From Mycobacterium intermedium (lineage in GTDB: Bacteria > Actinomycetota > Actinomycetes > Mycobacteriales > Mycobacteriaceae), in NCBI RefSeq assembly GCF_002086275.1, contig NZ_MVHT01000069.1, forward strand, positions 1 through 36,412: 36,412 nt of DNA. The letters are read 5' to 3'. The notes beneath the pieces are model-generated. The model had not been told where the DNA came from. It did no database searches and worked only from the letters and a program-made list of their open reading frames with translations. Shown here piece by piece: positions 21,216 through 29,623 of this stretch. Position numbers and translations under genes: made by a program. Position 1 is the stretch's first letter; every line of letters starts with the position of its first letter.

Positions 21216-22289
21216 CTACACGTTGAACCGGAACTCCACCACGTCCCCGTCGGCCATGACGTAGTCCTTCCCCTCCATCCGGACCTTGCCGGCCGCCTTC
21301 GCCGCCGCCATCGACCCGGCAGCCACCAAGTCGTCGAAGGAGACGACCTCGGCCTTGATGAAGCCCTTCTCGAAGTCGCTGTGGATCACCCCGGCCGCCT
21401 TGGGTGCCGTGTCGCCCTGGTGAATCACCCACGCACGCGCTTCTTTCGGTCCCGCCGTCAGATATGTCTGCAGCTTCAAGGTGTGAAAACCGGCCCGGGC
21501 CAATGCATCCAGGCCCCGCTCGGTTTGCCCGATCGACTCCAACAGCTCCGCGGCGGATTCGTCGTCGAGTTCGATGAGTTCGGATTCGATTGCCGCGTCC
21601 AGGAATACCGCGTCGGCAGGTGCGACGAGTTCACGTAATTCGGCGATGCGCGCGGCGTCGGTCAGCACCGCTTCGTCGGCGTTGAACACGTACAGGAACG
21701 GCTTGGTGGTCAACAGGTTCAGCTCCCGCAACAGCGAGAAGTCCTCTCCGGAGGCAAACAGCGTCTTGCCGGTATCGAGCACCTGCTGGGCCCGCACCGC
21801 CGCCTCATGTACCGGTCGGCGCTCCTTGTTGGTGCGGGCTTCTTTCTCCAGCCTCGGCAGCGCGCGTTCGAGGGTTTGCATGTCGGCCAGGATCAGCTCG
21901 GTTTCGACGACCTCGATGTCGGACCGGGGATCGACTTTGCCCGCGACGTGCGTCACATCGTCGTCGGCGAACACCCGCACCACCTGGCAGATCGCGTCGC
22001 ACTCGCGAATGTGCGCCAGGAACTTGTTGCCCAGGCCAGCGCCTTCGGACGCCCCCGCGACCAGCCCCGCGATATCGACGAATGTCACGGGAGCAGGGAC
22101 GGTGCGCTCCGATCCGAACATCTCCGCCAGCTTGTCCAGCCGTGGATCCGGCAGCGACACCACTCCCTCGTTCGGTTCGATCGTCGCGAACGGATAATTG
22201 GCCGCCACCACGTTGTTCCGGGTCAGCGCGTTGAACAGAGTCGACTTGCCGACATTTGGCAGACCCACGATTCCCAAGCTCAGGCTCAC
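21216..22289 (-). CDS. ychF: Redox-regulated ATPase YchF (Obg-like)
   Basis: This is a 357-residue protein from GTG 22289. It has the OLA1/YchF features: P-loop GLPNVGKST (9-17), DIAGLVAGASEGAGLGNKF (switch II), the NADE motif in FNADEAVL in place of NKxD (which gives ATP preference), and the C-terminal TGS domain ending VMADGDVVEFRFNV. The position and length match Rv1112. YchF binds ribosomes and influences oxidative stress responses in other bacteria. TACACT on the minus strand, 9 nt before the GTG, could be a -10 box giving a very short leader. It diverges from the DUF6542-like gene. Confidence 0.96.
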   Translation of the reverse strand: MSLSLGIVGLPNVGKSTLFNALTRNNVVAANYPFATIEPNEGVVSLPDPRLDKLAEMFGSERTVPAPVTFVDIAGLVAGASEGAGLGNKFLAHIRECDAICQVVRVFADDDVTHVAGKVDPRSDIEVVETELILADMQTLERALPRLEKEARTNKERRPVHEAAVRAQQVLDTGKTLFASGEDFSLLRELNLLTTKPFLYVFNADEAVLTDAARIAELRELVAPADAVFLDAAIESELIELDDESAAELLESIGQTERGLDALARAGFHTLKLQTYLTAGPKEARAWVIHQGDTAPKAAGVIHSDFEKGFIKAEVVSFDDLVAAGSMAAAKAAGKVRMEGKDYVMADGDVVEFRFNV

Positions 22290-22361
22290 AGGGAGCCAAG
22301 TGTAGGTGGAACACCAACACCGGTTGTCCGGCTATATACGGGCCTTTGGCTCAGATGCCGG

Positions 22362-22373
22362 TACGGTCAACAT
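22362..22373 (+). promoter_or_regulatory. Leaderless-type -10 element for the DUF6542-like gene
   Basis: TACGGT (22362-22367) fits TANNNT and is followed by 6 nt and GTG 22374, the leaderless spacing. It fixes GTG 22374 as the likely start of a frame that is open far upstream. Confidence 0.5.
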
Positions 22374-23609
22374 GTGTCAACGCAGCGCGCTGGATCGACG
22401 GTGGAGCCGAGCCACCGCTCGATACTCCGCAATCTTCCCGGTGTGCCCTGGTGGGCCGCAGTGCTTCTCGCCGCCGGGACGACTGCGGTTGGGTACTTGC
22501 TTGATGCCGGTCACAAGGAGTTGACCCACACCTTCGCGGGCCTCTACATCGCCGGTTGCGTGGCAGCGGTGCTGGTGGTGCGCCAGTCTGCCGTCTTCAC
22601 CGCCGTCATCCAACCGCCCCTGATTCTGTTCTGCGCGGTGCCGGGCGCCTATTGGACGTTCCACGGCGGCAAGATCGATAAGTTGAAAGACCTGCTGATC
22701 AACTGCGGCTATCCACTCATCGAGCGGTTCCCGCTGATGCTGGGGACCGCCGGCGGCGTACTTTTGCTCGGTCTGATCCGTTGGTTCATCGGAAGCGCAC
22801 AACGCACCGGTGCAGTGGCAAACGCCACACAAGACGCCGCAGAAGACGCTGCCGTACCCAACCCGCGGCCGTCGCTCTTCAGTGGGATCGCAGCGAAACT
22901 CAGTTCGCTGCTGGACAGTCCCGAGACCGACGACGACGAATCGTCCGGCACCGACTCGCAACCGGCCCACAAGATCAACCGGTCCAGCAGAAGCAACCGC
23001 ACCTCGCGAACCAGCCGGGCGGGCGAACGTTCGGCACGAACCCGTTCCGGTTCCCGTTCCCGGCACGCCCGGCCACCGTTGGACGAGCGTGGCGAACCGG
23101 CCGCCGACCGTCCGCGCCGCCCGCGCAGAACGCCCCCGAGCGCCGCGGCGGATTTCGACGCCGACGAGCCACCCCGCCGGTCGCGCCGCCGTCCGCCCCC
23201 GCCCGAGTCGGACCTACGGGCCCAGCCGCCGCGGGAGATGCGTCGGGACCCGCACCCGCGCCGCAATCCTTACGAACGGCCCTACGACCGCCCTCAGCGC
23301 CGCAGCAGCCGCTTCGATCCCTACGAGGGCTATGAGCCGTCGGACCCGCCGGAACGCGAGCGGGAACGCGAACGCGAACGCCCCAGCCGGCGCCGGGAGA
23401 ACCCCTACGACCGGTACGCGCCCTACGAACCGCCGCCCCGGCGGCGCTCGACGCCCAGCGGAAACGGCGCAAGCCCGACACACCATCCGATTTCGCAGGT
23501 CCGGTACCGCACGTCAGCGCCGAGGGAGGAAATCCTCGACGAGCCCCGGCACGAGCGGCGGAGCCGACCACGGGCGCCCCGCAAGACGCAGCCAGAACCC
23601 TGGGAATAG
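22374..23609 (+). CDS. Four-helix membrane protein with long Arg/Pro-rich tail (Rv1111c, DUF6542-like)
   Basis: The protein is 411 residues from GTG 22374. Four membrane helices lie in the first 150 residues (WWAAVLLAAGTTAVGYLL, FAGLYIAGCVAAVLVV, VIQPPLILFCAVPGAYW, LMLGTAGGVLLLGLIRWFI). They are followed by about 260 residues with low complexity: basic Arg/Pro/Ser stretches, a run of alternating Arg-Glu (RERERERERER) and several NPYxRPY/YDRY segments. The helical part resembles the DUF6542 domain annotated for actinobacterial cell-division-region proteins. The tail is probably cytoplasmic and disordered, possibly binding nucleic acid or other proteins. The tail length varies between species as far as I recall. 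It converges with ispH. Confidence 0.82.
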   Translation: MSTQRAGSTVEPSHRSILRNLPGVPWWAAVLLAAGTTAVGYLLDAGHKELTHTFAGLYIAGCVAAVLVVRQSAVFTAVIQPPLILFCAVPGAYWTFHGGKIDKLKDLLINCGYPLIERFPLMLGTAGGVLLLGLIRWFIGSAQRTGAVANATQDAAEDAAVPNPRPSLFSGIAAKLSSLLDSPETDDDESSGTDSQPAHKINRSSRSNRTSRTSRAGERSARTRSGSRSRHARPPLDERGEPAADRPRRPRRTPPSAAADFDADEPPRRSRRRPPPPESDLRAQPPREMRRDPHPRRNPYERPYDRPQRRSSRFDPYEGYEPSDPPERERERERERPSRRRENPYDRYAPYEPPPRRRSTPSGNGASPTHHPISQVRYRTSAPREEILDEPRHERRSRPRAPRKTQPEPWE

Positions 23610-23619
23610 GCCCGCAGAT

Positions 23620-24627
23620 CTAGCTTGACCGGCTGGGCCGGATCTCGCGGGGCAGCGCGAACACCAACGTCTCGTTGGCCGTGGTCACCGGTTGCACCAT
23701 GTCGAACCCGCAGTCGGCGAGCCGTTCCAGCACACCGCGCACCAGCACTTCAGGCACCGACGCACCGGAGGTGACCCCCACCGTGGTAACCCCGTCCAGC
23801 CACGCCGGATCGATGTCGTCGGCCCAGTCGACCAGGTAGGCGGCCCGGGACCCGGCGTTCAGCGCCACCTCGACCAGTCGGACCGAATTGGACGAATTGC
23901 GCGAACCGACGACGATCACCAGCTCGCACTCCGGGGCCATCGCCTTGACGGCGACCTGCCGGTTCTGGGTCGCGTAGCAGATGTCGTCGCTGGGCGGATC
24001 CTTGAGCTTGGGGAATCGCTGCCGCAGCCGCTCGACGATCTCCATGGTCTCGTCGACGGACAGCGTGGTCTGGGACAGCCAGATCACCTTGTCCTCGTCC
24101 CGCACGGTCACGCTGTCGACGGATTCCACGCCGTCCACCAGTTGCACGTGGTCGGGGGCCTCCCCGGCCGTGCCGATGACTTCCTCGTGGCCCTCGTGAC
24201 CGATCAGCAGGATGTCGTAGTCGTCGCGGGCGAAGCGCTTGGCCTCGTTGTGCACCTTGGTGACCAACGGGCAGGTGGCGTCGATGGTCTGCAAATTGCG
24301 CTCAGCGGCGGCCGCGTACACCGTAGGCGCCACTCCGTGCGCGGAGAACACCACGATGGCCCCTTCGGGCACTTCGTCGGTCTCCTCGACGAACACCGCT
24401 CCCGCCTGGGCCAGGGTGTCCACCACGTGCCGGTTGTGCACGATCTCGTGACGCACGTAGACGGGCGCACCGTACTTTTCCAGCGCGCGTTCCACCGTCT
24501 CGACGGCGCGGTCCACGCCCGCGCAGTAGCCGCGCGGCTCGGCGAGCAGCACTCGCTTGCGGTTTTGGATTCCAGAAGCCACCGAGATCGAAGCACCGGG
24601 AATCCCCATGTCGATAGGCGGCACCAT
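23620..24627 (-). CDS. ispH: 4-hydroxy-3-methylbut-2-enyl diphosphate reductase (IspH/LytB)
   Basis: The 335-residue enzyme starts at ATG 24627; ATG 24609 is a possible shorter start. IspH catalyses the last step of the MEP isoprenoid pathway, making IPP and DMAPP from HMBPP with a [4Fe-4S] cluster. The three cluster cysteines are Cys35 in PRGYCAGVDRAVE, Cys119 in ATCPLVTKVH and Cys217 in DDICYATQNRQ. The substrate histidines are present in HNRHVV (His64), SAHGV (His97) and GHEGHEE (His144). The order and synteny match M. tuberculosis lytB2 (Rv1110), one of two IspH copies in that species. It diverges from the lipid-droplet-type gene. Confidence 0.96.
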   Translation of the reverse strand: MVPPIDMGIPGASISVASGIQNRKRVLLAEPRGYCAGVDRAVETVERALEKYGAPVYVRHEIVHNRHVVDTLAQAGAVFVEETDEVPEGAIVVFSAHGVAPTVYAAAAERNLQTIDATCPLVTKVHNEAKRFARDDYDILLIGHEGHEEVIGTAGEAPDHVQLVDGVESVDSVTVRDEDKVIWLSQTTLSVDETMEIVERLRQRFPKLKDPPSDDICYATQNRQVAVKAMAPECELVIVVGSRNSSNSVRLVEVALNAGSRAAYLVDWADDIDPAWLDGVTTVGVTSGASVPEVLVRGVLERLADCGFDMVQPVTTANETLVFALPREIRPSRSS

Positions 24628-24716
24628 GATGTTCAGGGTACGTAACCCCGACGCGGGTCCGCCATCACCGCGTCTTCAGCTTGGAGTTAGCCGCAGCTTC
24701 AGGCAATCTTGGACAC

Positions 24717-25325
24717 ATGGCTAGTGCACCGTATGGCGTTCGGCTCATTGTCGGCGCGGCAACAGTCGCCGTGGAGGAGACGATGAGGCTGCCGCGAACC
24801 ATCCTGATGTATCCGATGACGCTGGCAAGTCAGGCGGCGCACCTGGTGATGCGGTTTCAGCAAAACCTGGCCGAACTTGTGATCAAGGGCGACAACACGC
24901 TCGAGTCGATCTTCCCGCCCAAGGACGAGCAGCCCGAATGGGCGGTTTTCGACGAGGACCTCGAGGTCATCGATGGCGAGGGGGGCTCGTTCCCGTCCCC
25001 CGGCGGCCCTGACGCCGACAGCGACCGCCGAGCCGAGGGACGGTTCGCGCTGTACTCGGTTTCCGACGTACCGGACTCGGCAAGCGCAGCTTCCCAGCCG
25101 AACTCCACCGACCGGCAGCCGTCGTCCGGGTCTGACGTCGAGCCGCCGGCGGTGGCCACCGAACTCGACTACCCGTCCCTGACCCTGGCCCAGCTGCGGG
25201 CTCGCCTGCAATCGTTGAGCGTCTCCGAGCTCGAAACCCTGCTGGCCTACGAGCAGGCCACCAAGGCCCGCGCCCCGTTCCAGACGCTGATCGCCAACAG
25301 GATCACCCGCGCGTCCGCGAAGTGA
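24717..25325 (+). CDS. Conserved lipid-droplet-associated-type protein (Rv1109c)
   Basis: The 202-residue protein starts at ATG 24717. An N-terminal stretch (PYGVRLIVGAATVAVEETMRLPRTILMYPMTL) is amphipathic to hydrophobic, followed by LVMRFQQNLAELVIKGD. The middle is acidic and low in complexity. The C-terminus (LTLAQLRARLQSLSVSELETLLAYEQATKARAPFQTLIANRITR) is a helical pair. Actinobacterial homologues are annotated as lipid-droplet-associated, which suits the amphipathic N-terminus, but this is from memory. The xseA start overlaps its stop (GTGA), so it opens the operon with xseA-xseB, an odd pairing of functions that is conserved. Confidence 0.85.
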   Translation: MASAPYGVRLIVGAATVAVEETMRLPRTILMYPMTLASQAAHLVMRFQQNLAELVIKGDNTLESIFPPKDEQPEWAVFDEDLEVIDGEGGSFPSPGGPDADSDRRAEGRFALYSVSDVPDSASAASQPNSTDRQPSSGSDVEPPAVATELDYPSLTLAQLRARLQSLSVSELETLLAYEQATKARAPFQTLIANRITRASAK

Positions 25326-26563
25326 CCCGGGCCGCAGCAGGGAATTCGGCCGAGAATCCGTTCCCGGTACGCGCGGTGGCCATTCGGGTCGCGGGCTGGA
25401 TCGACCGACTCGGCACGGTGTGGGTCGAGGGGCAACTTGCCCAGATCACCATGCGGCCCAACTCCGCCACCGTGTTCATGGTGTTGCGTGATCCCGCTGC
25501 CGACATGTCGCTCACCGTCACCTGTTCGCGAGACCTGGTGCTCAGCGCACCGGTCAGATTGACCGAAGGCACCCAGGTGGTGGTCTGCGGCAAGCCGCAG
25601 TTCTACACCGGTCGGGGCACGTTCTCGTTGCGGCTCAGCGAGATCCGCGCCGTCGGCGTCGGTGAACTGCTGGCCCGGATCGAACGGCTGCGCCGACTGC
25701 TGGACGCCGAAGGTCTCTTCGATCCGCGCCTCAAGCGGCCGATCCCGTTTCTGCCCAACATGATCGGCCTGATCACCGGTCGCGCCAGCGCGGCCGAGCG
25801 GGACGTGACGACGGTGGCCACCTCGCGCTGGCCCGCGGTGCGGTTCGCCGTCCGCAACACCGCGGTACAGGGACCCAACGCCGTCCCGCAGATCGTCGAG
25901 GCGTTGCGGGAACTCGATCGCCACGTCGAGGTGGACGTGATCGTGCTGGCGCGCGGCGGCGGCAGCGTCGAGGACCTATTGCCGTTTTCCGACGAGACGC
26001 TGTGCCGTGCCATCTCGGCCTGCCGCACGCCGGTGATCAGCGCGGTCGGCCACGAACCCGACAACCCGTTGTGCGACCTGGTCGCCGATCTGCGGGCCGC
26101 CACTCCCACCGACGCGGCCAAGAAGGTGGTCCCCGACACCGCAGCCGAACAGCGCCTGATCGACGACCTGCGTCGGCGCAGCGCACAGGCGCTGCGCAAC
26201 TGGGTTCACCGCGAGGAGCGAGCGTTGGCCCACTTGCGTAACCGGCCGGTGCTGGCCGACCCGCTCAAGATGATCACGACACGCGCCGACGAAGTGGACC
26301 GGGCCCGCTCGGCACTGCGCCGCGACATCAACCGCCTGATCCACGCCGAAAGTGAGCGCATCGGCCACCTCGGCGCGCGGCTGGCGACCTTGGGCCCGGC
26401 GGCCACCCTGGCCCGCGGGTATGCCGTCGTGCAGACCGTGACCGGCACCGATACCCAGATACTGCGTTCGATCGACGACGCCCCCGCCGGCACCAAGCTG
26501 CGGGTGCGGGTCGCCGACGGCGCCATAGCCGCTGTGAGCGAAGGACACCCTCCCCATGACTGA
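25322..26563 (+). CDS. xseA: Exodeoxyribonuclease VII large subunit
   Basis: The 413-residue protein starts at GTG 25322, which overlaps the previous stop (GTGA). ExoVII degrades single-stranded DNA from both ends. The N-terminal OB-fold (WVEGQLAQITMRP through SLRLSEIRAVGVG) is followed by the catalytic core with IGLITGRASAAERDV, VLARGGGSVEDLLPFSDETLCRAI and PVISAVGHEPDNPLCDLVADLRAATPT. A long coiled coil (about 280-360) follows, then the C-terminal LARGYAVVQT segment. Family signatures are complete. xseB overlaps its last 8 nt. Confidence 0.96.
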   Translation: MTRAAAGNSAENPFPVRAVAIRVAGWIDRLGTVWVEGQLAQITMRPNSATVFMVLRDPAADMSLTVTCSRDLVLSAPVRLTEGTQVVVCGKPQFYTGRGTFSLRLSEIRAVGVGELLARIERLRRLLDAEGLFDPRLKRPIPFLPNMIGLITGRASAAERDVTTVATSRWPAVRFAVRNTAVQGPNAVPQIVEALRELDRHVEVDVIVLARGGGSVEDLLPFSDETLCRAISACRTPVISAVGHEPDNPLCDLVADLRAATPTDAAKKVVPDTAAEQRLIDDLRRRSAQALRNWVHREERALAHLRNRPVLADPLKMITTRADEVDRARSALRRDINRLIHAESERIGHLGARLATLGPAATLARGYAVVQTVTGTDTQILRSIDDAPAGTKLRVRVADGAIAAVSEGHPPHD

Positions 26564-26798
26564 TGAGACTTCTGACCAGACTCCAATTACGCCTATTAGT
26601 GAGCTCGGCTATGAGAAATGCCGAGACGAACTGATCGAAGTCGTGCGTCTTTTGGAACAGGGCGGGCTGGACCTTGATGCGTCGCTGAAACTGTGGGAAA
26701 GGGGCGAACAACTAGCCAAACGGTGCGAAGAGCACTTAGCTGGCGCCCGTCAGCGGGTGGCCGATGCCCTCGGCGCGGGCGACACCGCGCAAGACTGA
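26556..26798 (+). CDS. xseB: Exodeoxyribonuclease VII small subunit
   Basis: The 80-residue protein starts at ATG 26556, which overlaps xseA by 8 nt. It has the XseB pattern of two helices: ISELGYEKCRDELIEVVRLLEQGGLDLDASLKLWERGEQLAKRCEEHL, then a short alanine-rich tail. It binds the coiled coil of XseA to complete ExoVII. The overlap implies translational coupling that keeps subunit ratios. Confidence 0.95.
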   Translation: MTDETSDQTPITPISELGYEKCRDELIEVVRLLEQGGLDLDASLKLWERGEQLAKRCEEHLAGARQRVADALGAGDTAQD

Positions 26799-26824
26799 CC
26801 CAAACCAAAATAGTTATTCCAAAC

Positions 26825-26838
26825 TGGAACACGTTTCA
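26825..26838. promoter_or_regulatory. KstR operator (TNNAACNNGTTNNA)
   Basis: The 14-mer TGGAACACGTTTCA matches the KstR consensus at all eight fixed positions. It ends 2 nt before ATG 26841 and 14 nt before ATG 26853 of the steroid dehydrogenase gene. KstR represses mycobacterial cholesterol genes until a cholesterol-derived CoA thioester releases it. Confidence 0.85.
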
Positions 26839-26840
26839 CT

Positions 26841-27971
26841 ATGCTTCGCCGCATGGGTGATGCATCTCTGACAACCGAACTCGGCCGCGTACTGGTTACC
26901 GGGGGCTCCGGCTTCGTCGGCGCCAATCTGGTCAAGACATTGCTCGACCGCGGACATTTTGTCCGTTCCTTCGACCGGGCGCCGTCGCCGCTGCCGCAAC
27001 ACCCGCAACTGGAGGTGCTGCAGGGAGACATCACCGACAAGGCCACCTGCGAAGCAGCGGTGGACGGCATCGACACGATCATTCACACGGCCGCGATCAT
27101 CGAGTTGATGGGTGGCGACTCGGTGACCGAGGAGTACCGGCAGCGCAGCTTCTCGGTCAATGTCGGCGGCACCCAGAACCTGGTGGAGTCCGGCCAGAAA
27201 GCCGGCGTCAAGCGCTTCGTCTACACGTCATCCAACAGCGTGGTCATGGGCGGCCAAAACATCGCCGGCGGCGATGAGACGCTCCCCTACACCGACCGGT
27301 TCAACGACCTCTACACCGAAACCAAAGTGGTCGCCGAAAAATATGTGTTGGGGCAGAACGGCGTTGACGGCATGCTGACGTGCGCCATCCGCCCCAGCGG
27401 CATCTGGGGCAGCGGCGACCAGACGATGTTCCGCAAGCTGTTCGAAAGCGTGATCAAGGGCCACACCAAGGTCCTGGTCGGCAAGAAGTCGGTGAAGCTG
27501 GATAACTCCTACGTGCACAACCTGATTCACGGTTTCATCCTGGCCGGCCAACATCTGGTGCCCGGCGGCACCGCACCCGGCGAGGCGTACTTCGTCAACG
27601 ACGCCGAACCGATCAACATGTTCGAGTTCGCCCGGCCGGTGGTGGAGGCGTGCGGCGAAAAGTGGCCCAAGGTAAGGGTTCCCGCGCCAGCCGTACACTG
27701 GGCCATGACGAATTGGCAGCGGCTGCACTTCCGGTTCGGGCTCCCGGCACCCCTGATCGAGCCGTTGGCCATCGAACGGATCTCGACGGACAACTACTTC
27801 TCAATTGCCAAGGCGCGCCGCGATCTTGGCTACGAGCCGCTGTTCACCACCGAGCAGGCCCTGGCCGAATGTCTGCCCTACTACATCGAGTTGTTCAACA
27901 AGATGAAGAGCGAGGCTCAGGCGGCCAAGAAGGCGGGCAAGCGCGCCCCGGCGGCCAGCGGGTCGCGCTGA
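26841..27971 (+). CDS. hsd: 3-beta-hydroxysteroid dehydrogenase (Rv1106c type)
   Basis: The protein is 376 residues from ATG 26841. ATG 26853 (MGDASLTTELG) is a good alternative, because the KstR operator would otherwise abut the start. It oxidises cholesterol to cholest-4-en-3-one with NAD+, the entry step of sterol degradation. It is an extended short-chain dehydrogenase: VLVTGGSGFVGANL (18-30, Rossmann glycines), TSSNSVV (active-site Ser region) and YTETK (Tyr158, Lys162). The C-terminus is rich in Lys and Ala. The perfect KstR operator just upstream places it in the cholesterol regulon. It follows xseB by 42 nt but is likely transcribed separately from its own promoter. Confidence 0.94.
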   Translation: MLRRMGDASLTTELGRVLVTGGSGFVGANLVKTLLDRGHFVRSFDRAPSPLPQHPQLEVLQGDITDKATCEAAVDGIDTIIHTAAIIELMGGDSVTEEYRQRSFSVNVGGTQNLVESGQKAGVKRFVYTSSNSVVMGGQNIAGGDETLPYTDRFNDLYTETKVVAEKYVLGQNGVDGMLTCAIRPSGIWGSGDQTMFRKLFESVIKGHTKVLVGKKSVKLDNSYVHNLIHGFILAGQHLVPGGTAPGEAYFVNDAEPINMFEFARPVVEACGEKWPKVRVPAPAVHWAMTNWQRLHFRFGLPAPLIEPLAIERISTDNYFSIAKARRDLGYEPLFTTEQALAECLPYYIELFNKMKSEAQAAKKAGKRAPAASGSR

Positions 27972-27989
27972 GCACTAGAGGCTGGGCGC

Positions 27990-29528
27990 CTATCGAAAGC
28001 TCACCATCTGACGACCCCACGCGGATCGGATGCGCGCATCCAGGTCGGGCACGAGAGCGTCGCGCTTGTCGATGACCAGGCAGGCACGGTCGGGGTCCTG
28101 ATACGAGGGCCACTCCGGCTCACCGGCCGCACCCTCCGGCTTTCCGTGGGTGGCGAAGTTGGTCCACCGCCGCCGTATTCGCTCGGATATCGCGTATGCG
28201 GTCTTGGCGCCACCGAGCCGCAGCGTCGGATCCTTGGGCATACCGAGATTGCCCCAGACATAAGGCAATTCGGTGGCATGCGCGGCGCGGACCTGCAGCA
28301 GCCTCAGCAACGGCGTCGCATAGTCGAACCGGTAGAGATATATCGGAGCCACCTCGCGGTGCCCGTCGGCGAGCCACAGTGTCGGCATCCGGAAGCCGAC
28401 GTCGGTGGCGATGCTGAGGTAGCGCGACTTGGCCCGGTGGCGCGCGTACGCCGAAACGATCTCCTCTTCGGTGGGCAGCTGCAGGTCGGGTTGTTCGGCG
28501 GCGATCTGGGTGAACATCGACGTGATCGCGTGTGGAGTGATCGGCATCAGCGGCGACCTCAGCAACCGGAACAGCGCCGCCTCGTGCTTGTTGGTGCCGA
28601 TGATCAGCGGGATCGGCAGTAGCCGGCCCTGCTGGGCCAACTTCACCGGATAGTCGTGCAGCAACTCGCCGTCGATGATCGGGACGAATGCCAGCGTGCC
28701 GGGGTTGCGGACGGGCACCTCGTCGAACACTTCGCGCGCGGCAGCCACGAACGCCGCCGTCGACACATCCGGGACTTTCGCGATGTCGGACGGGCTCAGT
28801 CCAAGTTTGTCGAGGACGCATTCGGCGACCCGGCGCGCCCGCTCCCGGTCATACACCGATGTGGCCGGCGAACTCTGTGCGATCCCCCGGGCGAACAGTC
28901 CCTCGGCCGCCGGGCTGGCCAGCAGCGTGGTGACGATGCCTGCGCCGGCCGATTCACCGAACAGCGTCACCTTGGCGGGATCACCCCCGAATGCCGCGAT
29001 GTTGTCGCGCACCCAGCGCAACGCTGCCAGCACGTCGTGCAGACCGACGTTGGCGTCGAACCGCTGTCGGGATGTGCTGAACGACGACAGGTCCAGAAAG
29101 CCCAACGCCCCCAGGCGGTAGTTGACGGTCACCACGATCACGTCGCCGTCGCCGGCCAGGCGCGTACCGTCATACAGCGGCTGGCTCCCCGATCCCATCA
29201 CGTAGGCGCCGCCGTGCAGCCACACCATCACCGCTTTGCCGGCGCCGGGTTCGGTGCCGGCCGGTGCCCAGATATTCAGGCTCAGACAGTCCTCGCCCTG
29301 CGGTGCGCCCAGGTCGACGGCCATGTTCGGTATTACCGGTTGCGGGCAGGCCGGCCCATTGCGCGTGGCGTCGGCGACCTCGGTCCAGCGCCGAGGTGGT
29401 TGGGGTGCGCGAAAACGGAGGTCGCCGACCGGCGGTGCCCCATACCGAAGGCCCCGCCACACCTTGACGCGCCCGACCCGGCACCCCCGGACTGGCCCGT
29501 AGGAAGTCTCAACGACACAGTTGTCCAC
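27990..29528 (-). CDS. Type-B carboxylesterase (para-nitrobenzyl esterase-like), intact
   Basis: The 512-residue protein starts at GTG 29528, with AGGAGG 3 nt upstream. Carboxylesterase type B motifs are complete: EDCLSLNIWAP (79-89), WLHGGAYVMGSG with oxyanion HGG (105-107), nucleophile elbow FGESAGAG (Ser193), and AAHATELPYVWGN carrying the catalytic His. M. tuberculosis has this gene split into two short genes (Rv1104, Rv1105), as far as I recall, so an intact copy here is notable. It lacks a signal peptide and is probably cytoplasmic. The substrate is unknown, and esters of lipids or xenobiotics are likely. Its promoter region contains the long dyad shared with perM. Confidence 0.93.
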   Translation of the reverse strand: MDNCVVETSYGPVRGCRVGRVKVWRGLRYGAPPVGDLRFRAPQPPRRWTEVADATRNGPACPQPVIPNMAVDLGAPQGEDCLSLNIWAPAGTEPGAGKAVMVWLHGGAYVMGSGSQPLYDGTRLAGDGDVIVVTVNYRLGALGFLDLSSFSTSRQRFDANVGLHDVLAALRWVRDNIAAFGGDPAKVTLFGESAGAGIVTTLLASPAAEGLFARGIAQSSPATSVYDRERARRVAECVLDKLGLSPSDIAKVPDVSTAAFVAAAREVFDEVPVRNPGTLAFVPIIDGELLHDYPVKLAQQGRLLPIPLIIGTNKHEAALFRLLRSPLMPITPHAITSMFTQIAAEQPDLQLPTEEEIVSAYARHRAKSRYLSIATDVGFRMPTLWLADGHREVAPIYLYRFDYATPLLRLLQVRAAHATELPYVWGNLGMPKDPTLRLGGAKTAYAISERIRRRWTNFATHGKPEGAAGEPEWPSYQDPDRACLVIDKRDALVPDLDARIRSAWGRQMVSFR

Positions 29529-29545
29529 GCCCTCCTATCTACCGT

Positions 29546-29603
29546 CGAGCAGACGCAAAATCCCACGATTGGGGCCGAAATCACGCGAGTTTGCGTCTTC
29601 TCG
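29546..29603. repeat. Long imperfect dyad between carboxylesterase and perM
   Basis: CGAGCAGACGCAAA (29546-29559) and TTTGCGTCTTCTCG (29590-29603) are reverse complements at 13 of 14 positions, with a 30-nt centre that includes weak further pairing. It lies in the divergent promoter region, 18 nt from the carboxylesterase start and 21 nt from the perM start. I recall similar agacgcaaa/tttgcgtct hairpins scattered in mycobacterial intergenic DNA, so it is either a dispersed element or an operator. Confidence 0.6.
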
Positions 29604-29623
29604 CGCGTAATGTTGCGCTCCGC

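Noticed and set aside
21807..22373. Upstream extension of the DUF6542-like gene
   Set aside because: It runs antisense through ychF. GTG 22374 has a well-spaced -10 element.
23340..23390. Alternating Arg-Glu run as a frameshift artefact
   Set aside because: The frame stays open on both sides with consistent codon use, so it is a real low-complexity tail.
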